NCBI RefSeq assembly: GCF_900078665.2
Contig: NZ_LT546208.1
Span: 220,311-260,289 of the forward strand
Source of the DNA: Mycolicibacterium houstonense
GTDB taxonomy: Bacteria > Actinomycetota > Actinomycetes > Mycobacteriales > Mycobacteriaceae
Direction of reading: 5' to 3'
DNA length: 39,979 nt
This document shows, in pieces, positions 26,651 through 33,987 of the stretch. The notes beneath the pieces are model-generated. The model did no database searches, was not told the origin of the DNA, and saw nothing but the letters and a program-made list of their open reading frames with translations. The position numbers were made by a program, and so were the translations under genes. Numbering within the stretch: position 1 is the stretch's first letter; each line of letters begins with the position of its first letter.

Positions 26651-26670
26651 AAAAAGTAATGTCACTTTCA
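26651..26670. promoter_or_regulatory. Copy of the monooxygenase operator upstream of the dioxygenase gene
   Basis: AAAAAGTAATGTCACTTTCA matches 24766-24785 at 16 of 20 positions and contains the same inverted repeat AAAGT-N6-ACTTT. It is 31 bp upstream of the dioxygenase ATG. The shared element implies that one regulator controls both transcripts. The TetR protein encoded at 31140 within the same run of genes is the best candidate. Confidence 0.6.
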
Positions 26671-26700
26671 GTTTTATTGCACTTCGTCAGGAGCCCACGC

Positions 26701-27804
26701 ATGGAATCCTTCGTCCACCTGCGCAAAGGCAAAACCCCGAAGCGGGTACACGCCGATCTCGACGGCCTCAAGGATGACGAGCTCGGCCGCGGCGGATTCG
26801 TCGGCCGCACCGCGAACATGTACCGGCGCAACGATCCGACCGCCTACCGCACCGTCGGCCCGCTACGCCCCACCGATGTGCTGTCCAGCGAACTCAAACC
26901 CAGCGATGCCACCGACGCCCAGGGTGCGCCGCTGCTGATGTTCGCCAACGCCGATTGCCAGGTGCTGCTGAGCCGGCGCAGCGAGGCGATGCCGTTCTTC
27001 GTCCGTTACGTCGACGGCGACCTGCTGCTGTTCGTGCACAAGGGATCCGGCTTGCTGGAAACCGAGTTCGGCCCGTTGCGCTATCGCGAAGGCGACTGGG
27101 TGTACATCCCGAAGGCCTGCACGTTCCGCCAGGTGCCCGACAGCGAGAGTACGTGGCTGATGATCCAGGCCACCGACGATTTCCGGGTCCCGCCGGCCGG
27201 CACCCTCGGCAGGCACTTCCCGTTCGACCCCGCGCAGGTGACGATCCCCGAGCCCGCTCCCGTCGACGACGACGGCAGGGACGAGTACGAGGTCCGGCTC
27301 ATCCACTCAGAAATCCAGGGGGTTGGCTCTACATCGTTGTTCTACCAACACAATCCGCTCGACGTGGAAGGCTGGCGGGGCGACAACTTCCCGTTCACCT
27401 TCAACATCGAGGACTACACCGTCATCACCTCCGAGAGCGTGCACCTGCCGCCGACCGTGCACCTGTTCATGCAGGCCACCGGGGTGTACGTGATGAACTT
27501 CCTACCCAAGCCCGCCGAGAGCGTGCCCGGCACCGAGCGCACCCCGTGGTATCACCGCAACGTCGACTACGACGAGATCGCGTTCTTCCACGGCGGATCG
27601 CTGTACGGCATCCCGATGCCGCCCGGACTGATCTCCCACGCACCGCAGGGCGTGCACCACGGCGCCCCCGAGAAAGCCCGAGAGCGGGCCCGCCGCAAAT
27701 TCGACGACTACGACCGGGTCGACTGGTCGGTGATCGCGATCGACACCCGGCGACGGCTCGTCCCGTCCGCCGAAATCCTCGCCAACGACCTGGGGCAGCA
27801 CTAG
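26701..27804 (+). CDS. Homogentisate 1,2-dioxygenase-like cupin ring-cleavage enzyme (short form)
   Basis: 367 aa from ATG 26701, with AGGAG 9 nt upstream. The sequence has the double-cupin homogentisate-dioxygenase pattern: VHKGSGLLETEFGPLRYREGDWVYIPKAC (about 112-140) and PWYHRNVDYDEIAFFHGG (283-299). Likely iron ligands are His285, Glu292 (or Asp291) and His313 (ISHAPQG). Canonical enzymes are about 430-445 aa, so this is clearly a shorter subgroup. The His-to-Glu spacing is one residue longer and the Glu-to-His segment shorter, which suggests a different substrate. Homogentisate dioxygenase opens a para-diphenol ring with O2. No maleylacetoacetate isomerase or fumarylacetoacetase gene is nearby; a hydrolase and CoA enzymes follow instead. 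Confidence 0.85.
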   Translation: MESFVHLRKGKTPKRVHADLDGLKDDELGRGGFVGRTANMYRRNDPTAYRTVGPLRPTDVLSSELKPSDATDAQGAPLLMFANADCQVLLSRRSEAMPFFVRYVDGDLLLFVHKGSGLLETEFGPLRYREGDWVYIPKACTFRQVPDSESTWLMIQATDDFRVPPAGTLGRHFPFDPAQVTIPEPAPVDDDGRDEYEVRLIHSEIQGVGSTSLFYQHNPLDVEGWRGDNFPFTFNIEDYTVITSESVHLPPTVHLFMQATGVYVMNFLPKPAESVPGTERTPWYHRNVDYDEIAFFHGGSLYGIPMPPGLISHAPQGVHHGAPEKARERARRKFDDYDRVDWSVIAIDTRRRLVPSAEILANDLGQH

Positions 27805-27805
27805 T

Positions 27806-27825
27806 GATGAGCGCTTGCGCGAAGA
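27806..27825 (+). repeat. 20-bp dispersed repeat, copy 1
   Basis: GATGAGCGCTTGCGCGAAGA is identical to 39492-39511. It contains the palindrome GCGC-TT-GCGC and the start of an 11-codon micro-ORF. Both copies lie between the stop of one gene and the Shine-Dalgarno of the next. Confidence 0.9.
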
Positions 27826-27842
27826 ACAAAGGACAGCGATGA
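27807..27842 (+). CDS. 11-codon micro-ORF MSACAKNKGQR coupled to the hydrolase gene
   Basis: ATG at 27807 is two bases after the dioxygenase stop, and TGA (27840-27842) overlaps the hydrolase ATG (27839) as ATGA. The hydrolase Shine-Dalgarno AAAGGA lies inside the micro-ORF. The first six codons (MSACAK) and the total length are identical in the copy before nuoE. It probably passes ribosomes from the upstream gene to the downstream one. Translation is not proven. Confidence 0.4.
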   Translation: MSACAKNKGQR

Positions 27843-29029
27843 CAACCGTTGAAGCACCTGTGAAGCACGAGTACGACCGCATCCCGTATCTGGTTGCCTA
27901 CCAGAACAACTCGGCGGTCCGCGACGTGTACGGCGGGGTCGCCGAGTTGGTCGTGCTGGAGAGCTATCTGCTGCGACCCAAATCGAAGCCGTCAGACACC
28001 GTCCTGGTGTTCATGCACCCGATCGGCGGCGGTGCGTACCTGCCGATGATCAACGCGCTGGCCCGCGCCGGACACCACGTCATCTACTGCAACAGCCGGT
28101 TCCGCGGCACCGACTCGGCCCTGCTGATGGAGAAGGTGGTCGAGGATCTCGGCGAGTGCATCAAGGACGCCAAGAACCGGCTGGGCTACGAGAAGGTGGT
28201 GCTGGCCGGGTGGAGCGGCGGCGGGTCGCTGTCGGTGTTCTACCAGCAGCAGGCGCAGCACCCGACGGTCACCGCCAGCCCGTCCGGCGACGGGCCGGAC
28301 CTCACCAAACTCGGGCTGATCCCGGCCGACGCGATCATGCTGCTCGCGGCGCACATCAGCCGGCACGGCACCATGACCGAATGGATGGACGCGTCCATCC
28401 TCGACGAGAACGACCCGACCAAGCGGGATCCTGAGCTCGACCTCTACAACCCCGACAACCCCAACCAGCCGCCGTACACCGCGGAGTTCCTGGAGCGTTA
28501 TCACCAGGCACAGATCGCCAGGAACCGCCGGATCACCAAGTGGGTCAAGGAAAAGCTCGCGGAACTGAAGGCCGCCGGCCGGCCCGATGACGAGTTCGCG
28601 TTCGTCGTACACGGCACCATGGCCGACCCGCGCTGGCTGGACCCGACCGTCGATCCCAACGAGCGCACGCCGGGCACCTGTTACCTGGGCGATCCGCAGG
28701 TGGTGAACATGAGCCCGGTGGGCCTGGCCCGCTTCTGCACGCTGCGCAGCTGGTTGTCGCAGTGGAGCTACGACGACGCCAACGGCGATGCCGTCAAGGC
28801 CGGGCCGGATATCGCGGTGCCCGCCCTGGTGATCGGCAACCTGGCCGATGATGCCTGCACCCCCAGCCACACCCGTCGGTTGTACGAGGCGATCGGCCAT
28901 CCAGACAAGGAGATGCACGAGATCCCCGGGGCCAACCACTACTACTCTGGTCCGGATCAGCGCGACACCCTGCGCCAAGCTGTGGGTATCTGCACGGATT
29001 GGCTGCACCGACACGGATTCTCGCTGTGA
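27839..29029 (+). CDS. Alpha/beta-hydrolase-fold enzyme
   Basis: 396 aa. The ATG at 27839 has AAAGGA at 5-nt spacing and overlaps the micro-ORF stop. Hydrolase features are the HPIGGG oxyanion-hole segment (60-65), the nucleophile elbow LAGWSGGGSLS (Ser126), a late acidic loop GNLADDACTPSHT and the base in IPGANHYYSG. At 396 aa it is longer than MhpC-type ring-fission hydrolases because of a large cap (about 150-300) rich in Asp/Pro. In this context it probably hydrolyses the ring-cleavage product or an ester or lactone of it; this is inference. The stop overlaps the CoA-transferase start (GTGA). Confidence 0.85.
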   Translation: MTTVEAPVKHEYDRIPYLVAYQNNSAVRDVYGGVAELVVLESYLLRPKSKPSDTVLVFMHPIGGGAYLPMINALARAGHHVIYCNSRFRGTDSALLMEKVVEDLGECIKDAKNRLGYEKVVLAGWSGGGSLSVFYQQQAQHPTVTASPSGDGPDLTKLGLIPADAIMLLAAHISRHGTMTEWMDASILDENDPTKRDPELDLYNPDNPNQPPYTAEFLERYHQAQIARNRRITKWVKEKLAELKAAGRPDDEFAFVVHGTMADPRWLDPTVDPNERTPGTCYLGDPQVVNMSPVGLARFCTLRSWLSQWSYDDANGDAVKAGPDIAVPALVIGNLADDACTPSHTRRLYEAIGHPDKEMHEIPGANHYYSGPDQRDTLRQAVGICTDWLHRHGFSL

Positions 29030-30228
29030 CGACCGGCGCTCTGGACGGCATCCGGGTGATCGAACTCGGCACCCTGATCTCGGGGCCGTTCGCGAGCCGG
29101 CTGCTCGGCGACATGGGTGCCGAGGTGATCAAGGTCGAGCTACCCAATACACCGGATCCGTTGCGCACCTGGGGCCAGGCCGAGCTCGACGGGCATCACT
29201 TCTTCTGGACGGTGCATGCCCGCAACAAGAAGGCGGTCACTCTCGACCTGCGCAAGGAGACCGGCCGGGCCCTGTTCCTGGACCTGGTGGCGCAGTCCGA
29301 CATCATCGTGGAGAACTTCCGGCCCGGCACCCTGGAGAAGTGGGACCTGGGCTACGAGGTGCTGCGCGAACGCAACAAGGGCATCATCCTGGTGCGGGTG
29401 TCGGGCTACGGACAGACCGGGCCCGATGCCGGGAAGGCCGGATATGCCTCGGTGGCCGAGGCATCGAGCGGGCTGCGGCACATGAACGGATTCCCGGGCG
29501 GTCCCCCGCCCCGGCTGGCGCTCTCGCTGGGCGACAGCCTGGCCGGAATGTTCGCCGCGCAGGGCGCCTTGGCTGCGCTGTACCGGCGAACCGTGACCGG
29601 TGAAGGCCAGATCGTGGACACCGCGCTCACCGAAAGTTGCCTGGCGGTACAGGAATCCACCATCCCCGACTACGACGTCGGCGGCGTGGTGCGCGGCCCG
29701 TCGGGCACTCGGCTGGAAGGCATCGCGCCGTCGAACATCTATCAGAGCGCCAACGGCAGCTGGGTGGTTATCGCGGCCAATCAGGACACGGTGTTCCGCC
29801 GGCTGTGCGCCGCCATGGGCAGCCCCGAACTCGCGACCGACGAGCGGTTCGTCAATCATGTTGCCCGGGGCCGCAATCAGGACGAGCTGGACAAGATCAT
29901 CGGTGATTGGGCCGCCACTCGGCAGCCCGAAGAGATCATCGACACCCTGTCGCGGGCCGGCGTGATCAGCGGGCCGATCAACACCGTGGCCGAAGTCGTG
30001 CGGGATCCGCAGCTGCGGGCCCGCGGCATGATCGCCGACCACTTCGACGAACGGATCGGGCGCAACGTCAAGGGCCCCGGCGTCGTCCCGGTGCTGTCCG
30101 AGTCCCCCGGCACCATCCGCAACGCCGGGCCGGCCCGGCCCGGCCAGCACAACGACGAGGTGTACGGCGGCCTGCTCGGCCGCAGCGCACAGGAATTGGA
30201 AGCCCTGCGTTCCGAGGGGGTGCTGTGA
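29026..30228 (+). CDS. Family III (CaiB/BaiF) CoA-transferase
   Basis: 400 aa from the GTG at 29026, overlapping the hydrolase stop. GIRVIELGTLISGPFASRLLGDMGAEVIKVE at the N-terminus is the family signature, and ENFRPGTLEKWDLGYEVL follows. The catalytic aspartate is predicted at Asp170 in LSLGDSLAGM, the same position as Asp169 of formyl-CoA transferase. These enzymes transfer CoA between carboxylic acids through an aspartyl-CoA anhydride. Between a hydrolase and a CoA-thioester lyase it probably activates the acid released by ring cleavage. The donor is likely succinyl- or acetyl-CoA, but cannot be deduced. Confidence 0.93.
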   Translation: MTTGALDGIRVIELGTLISGPFASRLLGDMGAEVIKVELPNTPDPLRTWGQAELDGHHFFWTVHARNKKAVTLDLRKETGRALFLDLVAQSDIIVENFRPGTLEKWDLGYEVLRERNKGIILVRVSGYGQTGPDAGKAGYASVAEASSGLRHMNGFPGGPPPRLALSLGDSLAGMFAAQGALAALYRRTVTGEGQIVDTALTESCLAVQESTIPDYDVGGVVRGPSGTRLEGIAPSNIYQSANGSWVVIAANQDTVFRRLCAAMGSPELATDERFVNHVARGRNQDELDKIIGDWAATRQPEEIIDTLSRAGVISGPINTVAEVVRDPQLRARGMIADHFDERIGRNVKGPGVVPVLSESPGTIRNAGPARPGQHNDEVYGGLLGRSAQELEALRSEGVL

Positions 30229-30229
30229 G

Positions 30230-31132
30230 ATGAACCTGCCGGCGAAGGTCGATATCCGCGAGGTGTGCCTGCGCGACGGCCTGCAGATCGAAACGCCGAT
30301 CCCGTTGTCGGCCAAGGTCGCGATCCTGGAAGCGATCGTCGCGACCGGGGTGCGTGAGGTGGAGGCGACGGCGTTCGTGTCCCCCTCCAAGGTGCCCGCG
30401 CTGGCCGACGCCGCCGAACTGGCCGAAGAACTGCACCGTTTTCCCGGCGTGGAGTTTTCCGCCCTGGTGGCCAGCCCCAACGGCGCCAAACGCGCGATCG
30501 CCGCGGGCCTGCGCTCCATCGAGTACGTGGTGTCGGCCTCGGATGCCCATTCCCATGCCAATGTCGGACGTTCGTCGGCCGAGGCGACCGCGCAGATCGC
30601 CGACATCGTGGCCATCGCGGGAGACAGCGGCACCTCGGTGGAGGTGATCATCGCGACGGCGTGGGACTGCCCGTTCGACGGACCGACCGATCCACGGCGG
30701 GTACTCGACATCATCTCGGCCGCAGCCGGATTCGGCGTGAACCGGCTGGCGATCGCCGACACCATCGGCACCACCACGCCGCGCCGGGTCACGTCGCTGG
30801 TCGAGCAGGTCCGGCCGCTGATCGGTGACACGCCGCTGGGTGCACATTTCCACAACACCCGTGGCGCCGGGCTGGCCAGTGCGTACGCGGCGGTGCAGGC
30901 CGGGGTCGCTCGCCTGGACGCTTCGGTCGGCGGGCTGGGCGGCTGCCCGTTCGCACCCGGAGCCAGCGGCAACATCGCCACCGAGGATCTGGTCTACATG
31001 TTGCGCGACAGCGACATCGCCGTCGACGTGGAACTGGCCGCGGCCATCGACGCGGCCCGTGTCGCGCAGGACGCCGTGGGCCACGAGCTGCCCAGCGCGC
31101 TGCTGCGGGCCGGCGACCGGATCCTGGGCTGA
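30230..31132 (+). CDS. Hydroxymethylglutaryl-CoA lyase-family enzyme
   Basis: 300 aa, ATG one base after the CoA-transferase stop, with GAGGGGG upstream. The HMGL-like TIM barrel shows VCLRDGLQ (12-19, metal ligand Asp16), AHFHNTR (His206, His208) and the lyase signature GGLGGCPFAPGASGNIATEDL with Cys239. These match the metal ligands and catalytic Cys loop of human HMG-CoA lyase. The reaction is a retro-Claisen split of a 3-hydroxy-3-methyl-type acyl-CoA, giving acetyl-CoA plus a keto acid. Leucine catabolism is one option, but no methylcrotonyl-CoA carboxylase is nearby. The setting suggests lysis of a branched hydroxyacyl-CoA from the ring-cleavage route. Confidence 0.9.
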   Translation: MNLPAKVDIREVCLRDGLQIETPIPLSAKVAILEAIVATGVREVEATAFVSPSKVPALADAAELAEELHRFPGVEFSALVASPNGAKRAIAAGLRSIEYVVSASDAHSHANVGRSSAEATAQIADIVAIAGDSGTSVEVIIATAWDCPFDGPTDPRRVLDIISAAAGFGVNRLAIADTIGTTTPRRVTSLVEQVRPLIGDTPLGAHFHNTRGAGLASAYAAVQAGVARLDASVGGLGGCPFAPGASGNIATEDLVYMLRDSDIAVDVELAAAIDAARVAQDAVGHELPSALLRAGDRILG

Positions 31133-31139
31133 GGCCTCG

Positions 31140-31751
31140 ATGACCGCCGCCGAGCTGGGCACCAAGGGCCGCCAGACCCGATCGGCCATCGAGCTTGCCG
31201 CCCGGAAGCTGTTCGCCGAGCGCGGCTTTCACGGCACCACCCTGGCCGACATCACCTCGGCGGCCGGCAAGAGCCCGGCGGTGTTCTACCGGTATTTCTC
31301 CGACAAGGAGGACCTGCTGGCCGCGCTGGCCGAATCGTTCCTGCACGACGTCGTCGAACCCTCCGGCCTGAACCTGCACCTGCCCGACTCCCCCGAGGAC
31401 ACCGAGTTCTTCACCACGGTGGTCACCGGCTACTGGAACATCTTCAAACAGAACATCGGCATCATGATCGCGGTGGCCCAGCTGGCCGCCACCCAACAGC
31501 GATTCGCCGACGTGCAGAACAAATTCCGCCGATTCGGCATCGACATCGTCATCGCGTCGGTTCACCACGCGCAGGCTCAGGGCCACGCCCAGGGGCTGCA
31601 CCCCGAGCACGTCGCGGCAGCCATCGCCCTGCTGTTCGAGAACTTCACCACGGTGTTCGTCGGCCAGTCCGGACTGGGGATCGAGGTCAGCGACGCCGAC
31701 GCCATCGCCACCCTGTCCACCATCTGGAAGAGAACCTTGTACGGCGCCTGA
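31140..31751 (+). CDS. TetR/AcrR family regulator of the catabolic island
   Basis: 203 aa from ATG 31140, 7 nt after the lyase stop. The N-terminal DNA-binding domain is clear: GRQTRSAIELAARKLFAERGFHGTTLADITSAAGKSPAVFYRYFSDKEDLLAAL (about 10-63). The C-terminal half is alpha-helical ligand-binding sequence. It is embedded in the plus-strand gene run and is the only regulator in the island, so it is the leading candidate for the shared operator at 24766-24785 and 26651-26670. CoA thioesters are common ligands for such regulators of CoA-dependent catabolism, but its ligand is unknown. The frame is open upstream inside the lyase gene; the domain fixes this start. Confidence 0.92.
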   Translation: MTAAELGTKGRQTRSAIELAARKLFAERGFHGTTLADITSAAGKSPAVFYRYFSDKEDLLAALAESFLHDVVEPSGLNLHLPDSPEDTEFFTTVVTGYWNIFKQNIGIMIAVAQLAATQQRFADVQNKFRRFGIDIVIASVHHAQAQGHAQGLHPEHVAAAIALLFENFTTVFVGQSGLGIEVSDADAIATLSTIWKRTLYGA

Positions 31752-31771
31752 CCCGAGGAAGAGAGATCACC

Positions 31772-33016
31772 GTGGATTTCGCTTTGCCCGAACACCTTTC
31801 CCGTGTGCTCGCCGAGATGGACGAGTTCATCGAAACCGAGATCAAACCGCTGGAACGCGAGCACATCCAGTACTTCGACCAGCGCCGCGAATACGCTCGC
31901 ACCGACTGGGACAACGGTGGCATCCCGGCCCGGGCCTGGGAAGACCTGCTCGACGAGATGCGCCGGCGCGCCGATGCCGCCGGCTGGCTGCGCTACGGCC
32001 TGCCCGCCAAGTTCGGCGGCCGCGACGGCAGCAACCTCGACATGGCCGTCATCCGGGAACATCTGGCGCACAAGGGCCTCGGACTGCACAACGATCTGCA
32101 GGACGAGTCATCGATCGTCGGGAACTTCCCCCAGGTGATCATGATGGACCGGTTCGGCACCGAGGCGCAGAAATCCGAATGGGTAGAGGCCATGCTGACC
32201 GGCAAGCGGTCGATGGCGTTCGGGTTGACCGAACCGGCGCACGGGTCGGACGCGACCTGGCTGGAGACCACCGCGGTGCCCGACGGCGAGGACTGGATCA
32301 TCAACGGCACCAAGCGATGGAACACCGGGGTGCACCGCGCCACCCACGACCTGATCTTCGCCCGCACCTCCGGTGAACCCGGACAGGCCCGCGGCATCAC
32401 CGCCTTCCTGGTGCCCACCGACTCGCCGGGATTCACCGTCCCGTTCTACTGGTGGACGTTCAACATGCCCACCGATCACGGTGAGGTGGAGCTGAGGAAT
32501 GTGCGGGTGCCTGCCGACGCGGTGCTGGGCGAGGTCGACCGTGGTCTCGAGGTCGGCCAGACCTTCCTGCACGAGAACCGGATTCGCCAGGCCGCCAGCA
32601 GCCTCGGCGCCGCCCAGTTCTGCATCGACCGTGCGGTGGACTACGCCAACCAGCGCATGGTGTTCGGCAAGCCGCTGGCGGTCAACCAGGCCGTGCAGTG
32701 GCCGTTGGTGGAGCTGCAGACCGAGGCGCAGATGGTCCGGCTGCTGGTGCGTTACGCCGCGACACAGCTGGATCAGAACCATCACATGGAGGTCTCCGAC
32801 AAGGTCTCGATGGCCAACTATCGTGCCAACCGCCTGGTGTGTGAAGCCGCCGATCGAGCCATGCAGGTGCACGGCGGTATCGGCTACAGCCGGCACGAGC
32901 CGTTCGAACACATTTACCGCCACCATCGGCGCTACCGCATCACCGAGGGCGCCGAGGAGATCCAGATGCGGCGAGTGGCCCAGCGACTCTTCGGATTCGG
33001 CAAGGCCAAGCAGTGA
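31772..33016 (+). CDS. Acyl-CoA dehydrogenase (possible LvaC/ACAD10-11-type)
   Basis: 414 aa from a GTG at 31772 with GAAGAGAG upstream. The domain shows MAFGLTEPAHGSDATWLETTA, INGTKRWNTGVHRATHDLIFAR and the C-terminal VHGGIGYSRHEPFEHIYRHHRRYRITEGAEEIQMRRVAQRLFG, with Glu near 392. It is immediately followed, with overlaps, by an APH-fold kinase and a DUF6285 protein. In human ACAD10/11 and in bacterial LvaA/LvaC an APH-type kinase phosphorylates a 4-hydroxyacyl-CoA and an acyl-CoA dehydrogenase-fold partner eliminates the phosphate. By that analogy this protein may remove a gamma-hydroxyl group instead of, or besides, ordinary dehydrogenation. Confidence 0.9.
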   Translation: MDFALPEHLSRVLAEMDEFIETEIKPLEREHIQYFDQRREYARTDWDNGGIPARAWEDLLDEMRRRADAAGWLRYGLPAKFGGRDGSNLDMAVIREHLAHKGLGLHNDLQDESSIVGNFPQVIMMDRFGTEAQKSEWVEAMLTGKRSMAFGLTEPAHGSDATWLETTAVPDGEDWIINGTKRWNTGVHRATHDLIFARTSGEPGQARGITAFLVPTDSPGFTVPFYWWTFNMPTDHGEVELRNVRVPADAVLGEVDRGLEVGQTFLHENRIRQAASSLGAAQFCIDRAVDYANQRMVFGKPLAVNQAVQWPLVELQTEAQMVRLLVRYAATQLDQNHHMEVSDKVSMANYRANRLVCEAADRAMQVHGGIGYSRHEPFEHIYRHHRRYRITEGAEEIQMRRVAQRLFGFGKAKQ

Positions 33017-33987
33017 CCGCGGCTCTGGTCACCGGTCTGGCCGAGGTGCTGGCGCCGACGTTGGGCACCGGGGTCACCGTGCAGAACCTCCGCGAGCTGA
33101 CCGGCGGGGCCAGCCGAACCACCTGGTCATTCGACGCCGTCACCGAATCGGGCCGACGCCCACTGATCCTGCGCACCGGCGCCCCAGACGAGGTGCATGC
33201 CGGGATGGAGCTGGAGGCCGCCGCCCAACGCGCCGCGGCTCTCGCGGGCGCACCGGTCCCCCAGGTGCTGGTTGCCGACGATTCCGTTGCCGCACTGGGA
33301 GACCCGTTCCTGATCTGTGACTTCATCGGCGGCCAGACCATCGTGCGGCGCATCCAGCGCACGCTCGACGACGCCGGCCGGGCCCGGCTGCTCACCCAGT
33401 GCGCACAGGCGCTGGCCGCGATTCACCGGGCCGCGCCGCCCGATTCGCCCGGGCTCGTCGAGCAGGACCAGATGGCGCAATGGCGCGAGCAGCTCGACCA
33501 GATGGGCGACACCACAGCCACTTTCGAATGGGTGTTCCGCTGGCTGGCCGCCAACCGGCCGCCGGCGTCGCCGACGCGGCTGGTGCACGGCGATTTCCGG
33601 ATGGGCAACGTGATCGTCGACGATTCGGGCCTGGCCGCGGTACTGGACTGGGAACTGGTGCACCTCGGCGAGGCGTACGAGGACCTGGCCTGGTTCTGCA
33701 TCCGAGCCTGGCGGTTCGGGGCACCGGCCGGCCTGGGAGCGGGCGGTCTTGGCAGCATCGAGAGCTTCCTGAGCGCCTACGAGGCAGCCGGCGGAGCCGC
33801 TCTGGACCGGTCCGCCATGCGGTGGTGGCTGGTGCTCGCCACGCTGCGCTGGGGGGTCATCTGCCGCTATCAGGCCGAACGGCATCTCAGCGGACAGACC
33901 CGGTCGGTGGAACTGGCCACCATCGGCCGCCGGGTCTGCGAAACCGAATGGGACCTGTTGACCCTGTTGGACGGGAGCGGCTGGTGA
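33013..33987 (+). CDS. APH-fold phosphotransferase, putative hydroxyacyl-CoA kinase (LvaA-like)
   Basis: 324 aa, GTG start overlapping the dehydrogenase stop (GTGA). The kinase loop is LVHGDFRMGNVIVDD (190-204) with catalytic Asp194 and Asn199, and the metal-binding aspartate is Asp212 in VLDWELVHLG. N-terminal GGASRTTWSF and LILRTG give the nucleotide-binding lobe. Despite the aminoglycoside-phosphotransferase fold, coupling to an acyl-CoA dehydrogenase makes antibiotic resistance unlikely. The analogous LvaA and ACAD10/11 kinases phosphorylate the 4-hydroxyl of acyl-CoAs. The stop overlaps the DUF6285 start. Confidence 0.9.
   Translation: MTAALVTGLAEVLAPTLGTGVTVQNLRELTGGASRTTWSFDAVTESGRRPLILRTGAPDEVHAGMELEAAAQRAAALAGAPVPQVLVADDSVAALGDPFLICDFIGGQTIVRRIQRTLDDAGRARLLTQCAQALAAIHRAAPPDSPGLVEQDQMAQWREQLDQMGDTTATFEWVFRWLAANRPPASPTRLVHGDFRMGNVIVDDSGLAAVLDWELVHLGEAYEDLAWFCIRAWRFGAPAGLGAGGLGSIESFLSAYEAAGGAALDRSAMRWWLVLATLRWGVICRYQAERHLSGQTRSVELATIGRRVCETEWDLLTLLDGSGW

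Noticed and set aside
29140..30981. 613-codon minus-strand open frame opposite the CoA-transferase and lyase genes
   Set aside because: Both plus-strand genes have clear active-site motifs; the antisense frame has none.
33013..33987. Aminoglycoside resistance gene
   Set aside because: The APH fold is present, but the gene overlaps an acyl-CoA dehydrogenase and a DUF6285 gene, which points to metabolic kinase function.
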